A DNA stretch of 64,000 bases from Candidatus Heimdallarchaeota archaeon (GCA_018238545.1 JABCTC010000006.1:40609-104608); one strand, 5' to 3'. Positions 35,425 through 45,360 are shown, counted from the stretch's first letter. Notes: generated by a model not told the origin, from the sequence alone. Numbers and translations: made by a program.

Positions 35425-36612
35425 TTGACACACACTCATTCTAATTCTAATAAAAGTGTTATCCGGAAAGAGTTTAGAGAATATGTTGAAACACTCTTTG
35501 GCGATATTTTAGCTAAGGACTATTTTGAAAAAATATCTACACCAATGGAGGAATACACACTTCATATCTTTCAAAAATATGAGCTGATAGAGAGAATAGA
35601 AGATAATCTCAGACAGATTGGGTACGAAGCCAAAGTGCATAATGAATTTCCCAATATAATCATAACGAAACCAAAAGGACAATTTACTTTAGAATTTGAA
35701 GAAAATATGAAAGAAATGATAGTTGATAACCGTGCAGCAGAGATGATTTATCAAGGATCAGATATTTTCATTCCAGGAGTCAAAAGAGCAAACAAAGTAA
35801 AAGTTAATGATATTGTTAAGGTAATTAATCAAGAAAAAAACCCTGTGGCAAAGGCTCAAGCTTTACTAAATCATCACGATATGCTTGTTAAAGGGAAAGG
35901 AGTTGCAGCAAGAAACCTATTATCTCCATTTAAGGTACCAAATCTTCAAGAAGTAGGATTAGATGATTTTCCTGCATACTTTCAAAGCTTACCCGCTTAT
36001 TTAACAAGCATAAATTTGGAACCAGAACCCAATGAGAAGATTCTTGATTGTTGTGCAGCCCCTGGTAATAAAACAATTCATCTTAATGAACTATCAAAGA
36101 ATAAGGCAACGATAATTGCAGTTGACAAATCAAAGAATAGAATGCAAAAACTGAACAAAAAAATAGCGAAGTACAGATTAAAAAACATTCAAACCAAAGT
36201 AGGCGATATAGTAAAACTAAGTAAGAGTTGGAGTGTGAAATTTGATAAAATACTCATTGATCCCCCTTGTTCTTCCCTTGGATTAAGACCTCGTTTGGTT
36301 CACAATGTTGATGTTAAACTAATAAAATCAATAGCAAAGTATCAAAAAGCTATATTATTTGCCTGTGATAAATTGCTAAAAAATAACGGTACAATTATTT
36401 ATTCAACCTGTACAATTACAAAAGAAGAAAATGAAGAAATTATACACCATGCTACTGAAAATATGAATTATAGAGTTGTTAAACAAAATTTTGTTTTTTC
36501 AAAAACAAACATATCAATTGATAATTTCGTTTTTCCTGTTCAACGATTTACCCCTGGAATAGATCATACTTTGGGTTACTTCATAGCAAAACTTCAAAAA
36601 TTAAAGAGTTAA
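35425..36612 (+). CDS. RNA m5C methyltransferase (NSUN6/Trm4-like) with PUA domain
   Basis: 395 residues; TTG start behind AGGGGAAAG. The middle (~105-175) reads as a PUA domain (MIYQGSDIFIPGVKRANKV, MLVKGKGVAARN). The C-terminal Rossmann domain has SAM motif LDCCAAPGNKTIHL (~209-222), motif IV DPPCSSLG (~278), and motif VI YSTCTITKEENEE (~328). The two cysteines are the m5C catalytic pair. An N-terminal RNA-binding part followed by PUA inserted before the methyltransferase is the architecture of human NSUN6 (tRNA C72). The tRNA substrate is inferred. Confidence 0.9.
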   Translation: MTHTHSNSNKSVIRKEFREYVETLFGDILAKDYFEKISTPMEEYTLHIFQKYELIERIEDNLRQIGYEAKVHNEFPNIIITKPKGQFTLEFEENMKEMIVDNRAAEMIYQGSDIFIPGVKRANKVKVNDIVKVINQEKNPVAKAQALLNHHDMLVKGKGVAARNLLSPFKVPNLQEVGLDDFPAYFQSLPAYLTSINLEPEPNEKILDCCAAPGNKTIHLNELSKNKATIIAVDKSKNRMQKLNKKIAKYRLKNIQTKVGDIVKLSKSWSVKFDKILIDPPCSSLGLRPRLVHNVDVKLIKSIAKYQKAILFACDKLLKNNGTIIYSTCTITKEENEEIIHHATENMNYRVVKQNFVFSKTNISIDNFVFPVQRFTPGIDHTLGYFIAKLQKLKS

Positions 36613-36659
36613 AACCGAACTTTTTTTAATGATTGTTTTTTCTTTTGAATTGATGCCTA

Positions 36660-37508
36660 TTGGTTTCTAAAGATTCTTGTATTCTGATAACGAGTTCAAG
36701 CCAGGAAAAAGTAAAAAAAATTGCTCTTTCAGCATATGATAGATTAAAAGAAAGAGGTTTCAATGTTTTTCTTGATTCTTTTCTTGCTGAAAGGGTGGTT
36801 GATATTGAACCAATTTGTTCAGAAATGACAGTTGAACTTATTTTGGTTTATGGAGGGGATGGAACCATATTAAAGACCTTCAAGAATTGGAAAAACATTC
36901 CGATTTTAGGTGTTAATTGTGGACGAGTTGGATTTCTTAGTGAAATAAAACCTGAAGAGTTAGATGAAGCATTAGACAGAATAGAACAAAATGATTTTTT
37001 CACAGAATACTATTTTGCTTTGGCTGTTTCAACAGATGCTTTTTCAACAATCTCTGCTGCAAATGATGTTGTTGTTACTTCAGATAAAATAGGTCAAATT
37101 ATCTCTCTTAAGGTTCAGGTGAATGATAAGTATCTATACTCAGTAAACGGAGATGGACTTGTTGTTTCTACATGTGTAGGATCTAGTGCATACTCCCTTT
37201 CAGCTGGTGGGGCTTTAATAATGCCAAATGTTGAAGTTTTTAATCTAGTACCTATCTGTCCTTTTTCTAGACGAATTGTGCCCCTAGTTATTTCATCAGA
37301 TGTTAAGCTCACTATAACAAATTTGAGCGATTATAGAGCGGGTCATGTAGTAGTTGATGGTGCAACTTATTACAGCCTTGGACATGGTGAATCTATAACT
37401 GTTCAAAAATCAACTGACAAGATTGGCTTCTTAAGGTTTTCAGATAATTATGTAGAGCGTGTAAAAAACAAACTGCTAAAATACGATCCCGATGATTTTA
37501 ATGAGTAA
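36660..37508 (+). CDS. nadK: NAD kinase
   Basis: 282 residues. VYGGDGTILKTF (the GGDG motif, ~61-72), GRVGFLSEI, and VGSSAYSLSAGGALI (NAD-binding) are all in place; the Asp of GGDG is catalytic. It phosphorylates NAD to NADP. The TTG start at 36660 is the first available, since a stop lies two codons upstream. Its 3' end overlaps nob1 by 17 bases in another frame. A second, distant NAD-kinase-like gene is at 51.6 kb. Confidence 0.93.
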   Translation: MVSKDSCILITSSSQEKVKKIALSAYDRLKERGFNVFLDSFLAERVVDIEPICSEMTVELILVYGGDGTILKTFKNWKNIPILGVNCGRVGFLSEIKPEELDEALDRIEQNDFFTEYYFALAVSTDAFSTISAANDVVVTSDKIGQIISLKVQVNDKYLYSVNGDGLVVSTCVGSSAYSLSAGGALIMPNVEVFNLVPICPFSRRIVPLVISSDVKLTITNLSDYRAGHVVVDGATYYSLGHGESITVQKSTDKIGFLRFSDNYVERVKNKLLKYDPDDFNE

Positions 37509-38025
37509 GGAAAAGCAAGAAAGAAGAACTTACATAATTGATTCTACTGCAATTATGCATTTTTTTCCAAACGATAAATTTGTAAATGAGGATTCTTATC
37601 TTGTAATCCCTGACATTCTCAGATCTGAAATAAAATCTTTTCAAGCTAAAGCAGTATTAGAAGTAATGGCTGCTGATAAGCGTCTTACTTATACTTCACC
37701 TTCAGAACGTTCTCTAAACAAAGTAAAAGAAGAAGCTAAATCATCAGGAGACATTTCCTCCTTGTCGAAAGCAGATATTCATATTATTGCTACTGCACTT
37801 GATTTCCCTGGGTCTCATGTTATAAGTGATGATAATGCCGTTCAGAATTTATGCTCTTTCCTGGGAATAAAAGTTGAAACATTTCTCTTTAAGATTAAAA
37901 CTAGAAGAGTTTATTTCTGGAAGTGTATTGGTTGTAGTAGCTCATTCAAAGAAAAAATTGACGTGTGTCCTGAGTGCGGCAATAAATTAAAACGATTTTA
38001 TAAGAAAAAGAAAATCAAAGGTTAA
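37492..38025 (+). CDS. nob1: NOB1-like PIN-domain endoribonuclease
   Basis: 177 residues: PIN domain (1-130) with acidic residues IIDSTAIM (~15), DISSLSKADIHIIATAL, and VISDDNAVQNL (metal-binding Asp pair), then a zinc ribbon CIGCSS...CPECGN (~143-162) and a basic tail. NOB1 cuts the 3' end of pre-18S/16S rRNA. Start ATG 37492 or 37501, both inside nadK. Overlap indicates coupled translation. Confidence 0.92.
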   Translation: MILMSKEKQERRTYIIDSTAIMHFFPNDKFVNEDSYLVIPDILRSEIKSFQAKAVLEVMAADKRLTYTSPSERSLNKVKEEAKSSGDISSLSKADIHIIATALDFPGSHVISDDNAVQNLCSFLGIKVETFLFKIKTRRVYFWKCIGCSSSFKEKIDVCPECGNKLKRFYKKKKIKG

Positions 38026-38045
38026 TATCTTGAAGATTAGTATCT

Positions 38046-39158
38046 CTACAGGATAGATTCTAATATTTCAACAATTGCCATAATAAACTTATCATTAATC
38101 TCTGAATTTCCTAGAGTTACCAAAAAAGATTTTTCGCTATCTTTGAATGGTGGATATTTCTCGAATGTTTGAATAATTATACCCTTACTACATAGTTGTT
38201 CATATAATTCCTTAATGTTTTTCTTAAATTGAATTAGGAGAAAGTTTGTATCGCTTCTATGAACTTTAAGTCCATTCAACATACGAAGATGTTCTATAAC
38301 TCTTTTACGTTCGGTAATGAAATTATTAATTAATTCAACAAACCTGTAGGGTGCTTGAAGTATATAATTTGTTGCTAAAAGATGAATTGGTGGAATTTCT
38401 TCTATAATATAATTCTCCTTTAAAACATCAATATTAATTGCATTTGAAACCAGAAAGGCAGAAGAAAATGCTCCTAACCCCCAAGCTTTTGAAAAAGATC
38501 TAACAACAGTTAAATTATCGAAATTTTGCACTTGATTTACTAATGAATATTTACCAAATTCAACATAGGATTCATCTACAATTATAGGAATCTCTGTTTC
38601 CCTAGCCAATGTCAGAACATCTTCTTCCTTCAGCTGATTTGCAGTTGGATAATGGGGAGAAGAGAACACCATTGCTTTTGAATCTTCGTTTTTTATTTGT
38701 TCCAAGATGAGATTGATATCAAGTTCATAATTTGATGTTAATTCTGCCGTAAAAATGTTCAATTGTTGATTTTTGGCAATTTGGTAATAGATGTCCTTAT
38801 CTGGAACAATTAAAGAAATAGCGTCATTAGGTTTTGTGGCAACTCTAACAGCTCTTTGAATTAATTGGTTATGTGTTAAACCCGGATAAATAGAAGAGAT
38901 TTCAGCACTCACAAATCTAGATATTTCTTCAATTAGAGAAAAATAGTCGAGTGGATACTGTTTTCGTGGATCTATTGATTGAATCTCTTTAATTATAATT
39001 TTTTGAATTAAATTAGGTGGTATGAATAAATTATCACCCATACTTAAATCAATTATCTGATCTAGTGAAAGATTATATTTCTCTGCAACTTCTTGACGAG
39101 TTAATAACCGATCTAGAGCATATTTTATTTCTGAGATTCTATTAGACAGATGATTCAC
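38046..39158 (-). CDS. HisC-like PLP aminotransferase
   Basis: 370 residues, fold type I, class I/II. ISLIVPDKDIYYQIA, MVFSSPHYPTANQLKEED, PIIVDESYVEFG, and VVRSFSKAWGLGAFS, whose Lys binds PLP, are all visible. The closest family is histidinol-phosphate aminotransferase (HisC). No other his gene is near, so a different amino donor or acceptor is possible. The N-terminal ~40 residues (EIKYALDRLLTRQEVAEKYNL) look like a small helical DNA-binding-type segment and are unusual for HisC. Confidence 0.8.
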   Translation of the reverse strand: MNHLSNRISEIKYALDRLLTRQEVAEKYNLSLDQIIDLSMGDNLFIPPNLIQKIIIKEIQSIDPRKQYPLDYFSLIEEISRFVSAEISSIYPGLTHNQLIQRAVRVATKPNDAISLIVPDKDIYYQIAKNQQLNIFTAELTSNYELDINLILEQIKNEDSKAMVFSSPHYPTANQLKEEDVLTLARETEIPIIVDESYVEFGKYSLVNQVQNFDNLTVVRSFSKAWGLGAFSSAFLVSNAINIDVLKENYIIEEIPPIHLLATNYILQAPYRFVELINNFITERKRVIEHLRMLNGLKVHRSDTNFLLIQFKKNIKELYEQLCSKGIIIQTFEKYPPFKDSEKSFLVTLGNSEINDKFIMAIVEILESIL

Positions 39159-39356
39159 CCACTTAAGATGGAATTAATACTGTATCAAGCTTAAATTAAA
39201 AAAACCTATTGGTTAGATGAACGTCCACATAAAATCTGTCATTTTCTACTTCTTTTGAAATATAGTTACACAAAAAACAAATAAAGGGTCAACACTAAAG
39301 AGACACACTGAAAATGTATTAGAGAAAATAAACCTCTGTTATTAAAGGTGGAATAA

Positions 39357-40247
39357 ATGGTTCACAAATTTACTGTTGAGTTTCCGGAAAGAATATGGAA
39401 TGCAATCAAAGATAAGAAGGGACAAGGCTCAATTAAGGATTTCCTAATCAAACTTATCGAAAAGGAATTTGAGCTTAGAAAAATCAAAGCCTTCATTCTA
39501 GCAGGAGGGGAAGGGGCAAGATTAAAACCTTTGACAGAGGCAATTCCAAAAGCAATGATCCCTGTTGGATACAAACCTCTTCTCGAGTATAACTTGGAGT
39601 TAATATCAAATAGCGGGATAACTGATGTTGTTCTTTTAATTGGAAAATTGGGAGATAGAATAATGAAACATTTTGGGCAAAATTGGAATGGACTAGATAT
39701 AAGTTATGTAAGTGAATCTACCATGTTGGATACTGCTGGTGCAATCCACAACGCAAAAAATTTAGTTTCAGGAACTTTTCTTGTTATGAATTCTGATATT
39801 CTTACAGATATCAATTTATCACATATTATTGATTTCCACAAGAATCAAAGAAAAGAAAAAATTGCCACTATATGTGGAGTGGGCGTGAGCGATTATTATC
39901 AATTGATGGGAAAGACTAGTGATAAGGGAATCTTTGCAGATTATGGTGTATTCTACATGGATGACCAAATAAATAATAGAATCACCAAATTTGAGGAATC
40001 CCCAACTAAAGCCCAGCAAAGTGGCTATATTAATACAGGAATATATGTTTTTGAACCTGATATAATGGATTATTTGGTTGATTCTGAAGGTAAATCCATT
40101 TCAAGCGATATTCTTCCCGCTCTAATTAAAGATGAAAAATTACAGGGATATATATGCCCAAAAAACGTTTTCTGGATTGATGTAGCCCATCCAGTTCGTT
40201 GGAGTAAAGCTTGGGACGTTCTATTTTCTGGTGCATTGGAAGTTTAA
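39357..40247 (+). CDS. Sugar nucleotidyltransferase with N-terminal ribbon-helix-helix-like segment
   Basis: 296 residues. Residues ~42-290 are a GT-A nucleotidyltransferase: FILAGGEGARLKPLT (NTP loop), PKAMIPVGYKPLLEY, GTFLVMNSDILTDI (metal Asp), NTGIYVFEPDIM and FWIDVAHPVRW. It should couple a sugar-1-phosphate to a nucleotide, as in mannose-1-P guanylyltransferase; the substrate is unknown. Residues ~4-36 (KFTVEFPERIWNAIKDKKG, then a helix) look like a CopG-type ribbon-helix-helix unit. AAAGGTGGA before the ATG marks the start, so the extra segment is genuinely fused. Confidence 0.82.
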   Translation: MVHKFTVEFPERIWNAIKDKKGQGSIKDFLIKLIEKEFELRKIKAFILAGGEGARLKPLTEAIPKAMIPVGYKPLLEYNLELISNSGITDVVLLIGKLGDRIMKHFGQNWNGLDISYVSESTMLDTAGAIHNAKNLVSGTFLVMNSDILTDINLSHIIDFHKNQRKEKIATICGVGVSDYYQLMGKTSDKGIFADYGVFYMDDQINNRITKFEESPTKAQQSGYINTGIYVFEPDIMDYLVDSEGKSISSDILPALIKDEKLQGYICPKNVFWIDVAHPVRWSKAWDVLFSGALEV

Positions 40248-40372
40248 CTCGAACATATTAGCATCTTGTTATTAACTATATTTTTAGTATCTGAAAAATT
40301 ATTCTCAAAAGTAAAAATCTTTAATAATTTGGGTATTGAAACAGCACCAAGTAGATATACTGGTGACAATTA

Positions 40373-40675
40373 ATGGATTTGAACAGAAGCATCAAAATAG
40401 CTGTAGATACTGGGAAAATTTCCTATGGTGTAGACTCAGCTAAAAAGGCTCTATTAAATAAACAAGCTAAGTTAGTTATAATCGCAAAGAACATTCCAGG
40501 TGACTTAAGAGAGGATATCACAAGATATGCATCTCTATCTGAAGTACCCGTTCTCGAATATTCAGGTTCCTCACTTGATCTTGGAGGAATATGTGGAAGA
40601 CCGCATTTTATTGCAGCAATGACAGTATTTGAGTTTGGTGACAGCGATATTCTAAAAGCAGTTGAGAAAAAATAA
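40373..40675 (+). CDS. rpl30e: Ribosomal protein L30e
   Basis: 100 residues. SIKIAVDTGKISYGVDSAKKALLNKQAKLVIIAKN and the closing Gly-rich LDLGGICGRPHFIAAMTVFEFGDS are typical eL30. It binds a kink-turn. GGTGA precedes the ATG. In most archaea it lies in the rpoB-rpoA-L30e-nusA-S12 cluster; here only L30e-nusA remain together, convergent with rpoB. Confidence 0.95.
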   Translation: MDLNRSIKIAVDTGKISYGVDSAKKALLNKQAKLVIIAKNIPGDLREDITRYASLSEVPVLEYSGSSLDLGGICGRPHFIAAMTVFEFGDSDILKAVEKK

Positions 40676-40846
40676 TAAAAGGTGAGTTTATTTTTTCCTT
40701 TAGATTTTCTTTACTTTATTCATTAAAAATAATCGAACTATCGATGTTAGGGTTGAGAGAACACAAAATTCTACATATATTTAAATAGTGAATAACACAA
40801 AGAAAAGTAAGGGGAACTAATAAATTTATAAAGACCAGTAAAACAA

Positions 40847-40854
40847 TTTAAATT
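40847..40854 (+). promoter_or_regulatory. TATA box of nusA
   Basis: TTTAAATT lies 34-41 bases before ATG 40888 within a gap of over 200 bases from rpl30e, so nusA likely has its own promoter. Confidence 0.35.
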
Positions 40855-40887
40855 AGGTAAACCGTAAAATTAGACTTTACAAAATGG

Positions 40888-41331
40888 ATGAATAACATGC
40901 CAGCTGTCAAACTATCTCAAACAGAAATGCAATTTATTACGATTTTCCAAGGAATTGTTAATGTAATCATTAAGGACTGTCTAATCGACGAAGAAGATAA
41001 CAAAGTTACTTTTGTAGTTTCAGAAGGACAAGCAGGTCTAGCTATTGGAAAGCGAGGAACCAATATTAATAGGCTAAAAGAATTAATAGCAAAGGATGTA
41101 GAGATAATTGAATACTCTTTGGATTCTGCTAAATTTATACGAAACTGTTTCTTACCCATTGTTACTAGAGCAGTGCTAATATTGGATCGAAAAAATGGCA
41201 AGGTTGCAACAGTAGAAGTAGATAATAGAGACAAGGGTCGTGCTATAGGGAGAAATGGAAAAAACATAAACAAGGTTAAAAATCTTGTTTTAAGACAATT
41301 TGATATAGTTGATGTAATGATTAAACAGTGA
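40888..41331 (+). CDS. nusA: Archaeal NusA-like KH-domain protein
   Basis: 147 residues, the compact archaeal form with two KH domains and no N-terminal or S1 domain. GxxG loops are AIGKRGTNINRLK (~50) and AIGRNGKNINKVK (~114). It is thought to act in transcription termination or antitermination with RNA polymerase. Start ATG 40888, or 40897, has no ribosome binding site; probably leaderless or short-leader. Confidence 0.93.
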   Translation: MNNMPAVKLSQTEMQFITIFQGIVNVIIKDCLIDEEDNKVTFVVSEGQAGLAIGKRGTNINRLKELIAKDVEIIEYSLDSAKFIRNCFLPIVTRAVLILDRKNGKVATVEVDNRDKGRAIGRNGKNINKVKNLVLRQFDIVDVMIKQ

Positions 41332-41432
41332 GAGAGAACACTTTTTCACTCAATATCACTCAATGTGTCCCACCTTCTGATTTTTCTTGTTTCAAGAAAA
41401 ATTAAAATAAGAAGGAATCTAGGTTAATTCAC

Positions 41433-41840
41433 ATGACCTCTTCTTCTGATGACGAGAAATTAGCAGAATTATTAGATATAATTGGGAAAAAAAAGAGTCT
41501 AACAGAAGTTTTGGAAAATGAAATTCTATCTGTTTTTGATTCAAGGGGAGAAAACGCTGTCAAAGTGCTAAAAGAAAATAATTTACAAAAATTAATTTTA
41601 GATGAAAATATTAGCATCTGGGAAGTTAAAGGTAGAAGCAAGGTCTACATTGTGATAGAAAATAACTATTGCGAATGTACCGATTTTCAGTTTCGTGTGT
41701 TAAGAAAAGGACAAAAAACCTTATGCTATCATCTCTTAGCCAAGATTATTGGGGAGAAGCTTGAAGTTTTCAATACTAGGTCTTTATCTACTGACGAATA
41801 CAATAAAATATTGGAACAAAGAATAAAAAATGAAAAATGA
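41433..41840 (+). CDS. SWIM zinc-finger protein, Sws1/ZSWIM7-like
   Basis: 135 residues. A SWIM motif is clear: CECTDFQFRVLRKGQKTLCYHLLA (C-x-C ... C-x-H). The internal FQFRVLRKG...LCYHLLA stretch closely resembles Sws1/ZSWIM7, the SWIM subunit of the Shu-type RAD51 mediator complex; archaeal relatives are known. So a role in homologous recombination with RadA paralogues is likely, by inference. The N-terminal ~60 residues are helical. It sits between nusA and the convergent rpoB gene. Confidence 0.75.
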   Translation: MTSSSDDEKLAELLDIIGKKKSLTEVLENEILSVFDSRGENAVKVLKENNLQKLILDENISIWEVKGRSKVYIVIENNYCECTDFQFRVLRKGQKTLCYHLLAKIIGEKLEVFNTRSLSTDEYNKILEQRIKNEK

Positions 41841-41856
41841 ATGAAGTTAGAAGTAC

Positions 41857-44800
41857 TTATGCAATGTCTTCTAATTCAATGTGAGGAGCAATACCTAGAC
41901 TCATTAGTTCTTGCATTAATAGTTTGAAAGCATAGCTTATTACGACTTTAGCAACAGTTGTTTCTTCTTTACAAATAGGACAATGGTATCGATCTCTATT
42001 CCTATCATACATTGCTAAGAAACCACACCTAGAACAAATAAGGGCATCAGTTTTATCAGATTCATCAAGTAATCTTTCTTTCAGAAGAATAGATGTTCCA
42101 TGACCTATAAGGCAATCTCTTTCCATCTCTCCAAATCTTAGACCTCCTTCCCTTGCTCTACCCTCAGTAGGTTGTCTTGTGAGCATTTGTATGGGACCTC
42201 TTGCTCGTGCGTGTATTTTGTCTTGAACTAAGTGGTGCAGCTTCTGGTAGAATTGAGATCCTACAAACACATTCCCCTCTAGTCTTTTTCCAGTTTTTCC
42301 ATCATACATTACTTCTCTTCCATAGGGATACATGCCTATCTCTTTTAGTTCATCATGAAGATCATCAAGTTTGGTTTGACTAAAAGCTGTACCATATATG
42401 GCGGAACCCCTTTGAGCTGCAAGCTTACCTGCAAGTAATTCCATTAACATTCCTATTGTCATTCTTGATGGGACTGCATGTGGGTTGACGATGATGTCTG
42501 GGACAATTCCAGATTCAGTGAAAGGCATATCTTCTTGAGGTATGATGAGTCCTATAACTCCCTTTTGTCCATGTCTGGATGCAAATTTATCCCCAATTTC
42601 AGGGATTCTTTCAGATCTAACTCGAACCTTAACAAGACGATTTCCTTCATTAGTGTCTGTAAGTACAACAACATCAGATATCCCCTTTTCTCCATGTCTC
42701 ATAGCTTTACTAGTTTCTCTTCTGTTTTGTGGAGGAACATCAAATTCGGTATATTCTTCCAGAAATCTGGGAGGACTTGTTCTACCAATCAATACTTCTC
42801 CTCTACTCCCCTCAACACTAATTTCGGGTTCAATAACACCATCTTCACCAAGATGTACATATTGGGATTCATCCTTGTACCCTCTAACTGAATCATCTGG
42901 AATTTCAAATGTATCTTCTTGTCCATTTGGATATTTACGCTCTTCAGCATCATATGTCCTGTAAAATGTACTTCTTCCCAATCCTCTCTCAATAGCTGCT
43001 TTATTTATCAGTAAAGCATCTTCCATATTGTATCCCTCATAAGCTAGAATTGCAATAATGAAGTTTTGACCTGCTGGTCTACTTTCAAAGTTAATTGCAT
43101 CCATTCCATGGGTTTTAACTAATGGTTTTTGAGGATAATGTAGAATGTGGGCTCTTGTATCCATTCTATATCTGAAATTTGCAGAGAAGATACCAAGAGC
43201 TTGTTTTGCCATTCCCGCTTCATAGACATTTCTATCAGAACGATTATGTTCAGGATAAGGAATAAGGGAAGCACAAATTCCTAGAATTGTACTAGGTGTA
43301 ATTTCCATGTGGGTAATATCTGGACCAAGTGAGTTTTCATCAATTGCAATGAACAAATTCTCTTCTTCTTCAGCATCTATATACTCAATAACTTGGTTTC
43401 GAAGGAGATCTGACCAAGACCATTTATTACTAACAATCCAATTGATCATCTCTTTTGTTAGCTTTGAGTTACCATTTTCAACAATTATCAAAGGACGACG
43501 AACTCTTCCTGCATCACAATTTATCATGATTTCCCTTGTATCATCATAGTATGCAATATTGACTTCGTGGTGTATCTCCCCTTCTCTTCGTTTCTCAATT
43601 AGTTTATGTCTAAATTCTTCACCTTTTTCAACAGCTCCTAGAAAGCTACCATTCAAGAAAACCTTGTAGTAGTTTGGATTAGCAACTAGTTTTGCTAACT
43701 GAGAAGTTGGTTCTGCCAAATCTTGAGGCTTAATAATATTTAATCCTAAATCATCAATTAGTTTTTTCTCAATCTCTTTTTCTTGTAATCCTACACTGAT
43801 ATATGCTTGAAGAGCTAGATTTTTCACTAAACCACAATTTGGTCCTTCTGGTGTTTCATTTGGACATATCTTACCAAAATGTGTTGGGTGAAGATCTCGA
43901 GCTTCAAAGTGAGGTTGACTTCTACTCAAAGGACTCACTACTCTTCGCAAATGGCTTAAGGCTGACATGTAATTTGTTCTATCAAGCAATTGACTGACTC
44001 CTGATTTTCCACCAGTCCAATTACCAGTTGCTAGTGCATGTCTTAATCTTTCAGTAATTAAATCAGCTCGAACAGCTGTTTTTAGATTAGGTTTTCGACC
44101 TCTAACAGTTACTCTTTCTAATTGGTATTTGATATCACGGCATAATGCATGAAAAGCTACTCTATATAACATGAGTAACAAGTCTCCAGCGAGTTTTAAC
44201 CGTTTATTTGAATAATGATCCTTGTCATCTTTATGTCTAACGCCTGCTTCTAGTTCAAGTAATCTTTGAGCCATACGGGCAAGAAAGAACGCTTTCTTTA
44301 ATCTAGATTCTTCATCACTTCCAAGATGAGGAAGAAGATATTTATCTAATACTTGCATAGCTCGATTAATACGATATTCTTTTGTTTGCCCTACAGCTAC
44401 TCTTTTTCCAATATAATCCAGAGATTCTTCTGTAGTATCTATTTCCGAGGATTCTCTCATTAAGATTGACATAACTCGGGATCGAAGTTCAGGTGTCGGA
44501 CTTATGGCCATTGCAATCATATCGTCTCTTTCTATTCCAAGTGCTCGCATTAGAAGGATGAGAGATATTTTTCTGGGCATACTTGGAAAACTTACTCTTA
44601 ATTGACCATCATTAGTGTGCTCTACAGTAACTGGAGCTCGAAAACCATGTATAACACTGAACACTTTAGCTTCACTTGTCACATTTCCTTTGCTCTTGAG
44701 CTTGTCTATGAGAATGCGATTTGGTGATAAATCTTCTTGAGTTACAATAACACGCTCACTACCATTTACTAAAAAGTAACCACCAGGATCTTTAGGATCT

Positions 44801-45255
44801 TCTCCTAGTTTAATTAGAGATTCAGGAGTACGATTATATAGTTGACATTTATTGGATTTCAACATAATGGGGAGATAACCAATAAAAACACTAATTGGTT
44901 CCAAGGGAACTTCTACGCCATCATCAGAGCCTTTCCGAATTGGTGTCATATGCAGATTTAACCTTGAAGCATAAGTTAGATTACGAATCCTTGCTTCCAT
45001 TGGATAAACAGAACTCTGTGAGCCATCAGCTTCGCGAATAGTTGGTTCTTCAACCTCAACTTTATCTAACCTCACATAAAATTCGGAATCTTCAGGTTCG
45101 ATAGTTTTAATCTCTTTGATAACTGATTGTAATCTCTTTTCTAGAAATTCATTAAAAGAATCAAGATGCTGACGAACTAATCCTAGCTCATCAAACATTG
45201 CGTTAACTAAAACCCAACGACTATTGGTATTTGAACTACTCTTCTTTTTGACCAT
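41857..45255 (-). CDS. rpoB: RNA polymerase subunit B (Rpo2), unsplit
   Basis: 1132 residues, one uninterrupted chain (not the B'/B'' split of some methanogens). FHPNRILIDKL-type fork residues occur near 180. HPTHFGKICPNETPEGPNCGLVKNLA (~455) and GYNMEDALLINKAAIERG (~710) follow, then KFASRHGQKGVIGLIIPQEDMPF (~880). A C-terminal zinc ribbon CSRCGFL...CPIC comes near 1080-1100. Together with rpoA1/A2 it makes the catalytic cleft. The gene is alone here, convergent with the SWIM gene and upstream of a short AT-rich gap. Confidence 0.97.
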   Translation of the reverse strand: MVKKKSSSNTNSRWVLVNAMFDELGLVRQHLDSFNEFLEKRLQSVIKEIKTIEPEDSEFYVRLDKVEVEEPTIREADGSQSSVYPMEARIRNLTYASRLNLHMTPIRKGSDDGVEVPLEPISVFIGYLPIMLKSNKCQLYNRTPESLIKLGEDPKDPGGYFLVNGSERVIVTQEDLSPNRILIDKLKSKGNVTSEAKVFSVIHGFRAPVTVEHTNDGQLRVSFPSMPRKISLILLMRALGIERDDMIAMAISPTPELRSRVMSILMRESSEIDTTEESLDYIGKRVAVGQTKEYRINRAMQVLDKYLLPHLGSDEESRLKKAFFLARMAQRLLELEAGVRHKDDKDHYSNKRLKLAGDLLLMLYRVAFHALCRDIKYQLERVTVRGRKPNLKTAVRADLITERLRHALATGNWTGGKSGVSQLLDRTNYMSALSHLRRVVSPLSRSQPHFEARDLHPTHFGKICPNETPEGPNCGLVKNLALQAYISVGLQEKEIEKKLIDDLGLNIIKPQDLAEPTSQLAKLVANPNYYKVFLNGSFLGAVEKGEEFRHKLIEKRREGEIHHEVNIAYYDDTREIMINCDAGRVRRPLIIVENGNSKLTKEMINWIVSNKWSWSDLLRNQVIEYIDAEEEENLFIAIDENSLGPDITHMEITPSTILGICASLIPYPEHNRSDRNVYEAGMAKQALGIFSANFRYRMDTRAHILHYPQKPLVKTHGMDAINFESRPAGQNFIIAILAYEGYNMEDALLINKAAIERGLGRSTFYRTYDAEERKYPNGQEDTFEIPDDSVRGYKDESQYVHLGEDGVIEPEISVEGSRGEVLIGRTSPPRFLEEYTEFDVPPQNRRETSKAMRHGEKGISDVVVLTDTNEGNRLVKVRVRSERIPEIGDKFASRHGQKGVIGLIIPQEDMPFTESGIVPDIIVNPHAVPSRMTIGMLMELLAGKLAAQRGSAIYGTAFSQTKLDDLHDELKEIGMYPYGREVMYDGKTGKRLEGNVFVGSQFYQKLHHLVQDKIHARARGPIQMLTRQPTEGRAREGGLRFGEMERDCLIGHGTSILLKERLLDESDKTDALICSRCGFLAMYDRNRDRYHCPICKEETTVAKVVISYAFKLLMQELMSLGIAPHIELEDIA

Positions 45256-45360
45256 TTAAACACCCATGGACGACTAAAAATTGCGATATCCTCGCATTTA
45301 CGAGCATTTTTGATAGATTAAAAAGATTATGAATCAAGACCACAAAAAAGAGTTATAGTC

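Noticed and set aside
36613-36659. Terminator between the NSUN-like gene and nadK
   Set aside because: T runs are present (TTTTTTT and TTTTTT), but the gap is only ~47 bases and may be read through; evidence is too weak to list.
42201-42992. Several 60-140-residue ORFs antisense to rpoB
   Set aside because: rpoB is intact and certain across this span. The opposing ORFs mirror its codon bias and have no start signals.
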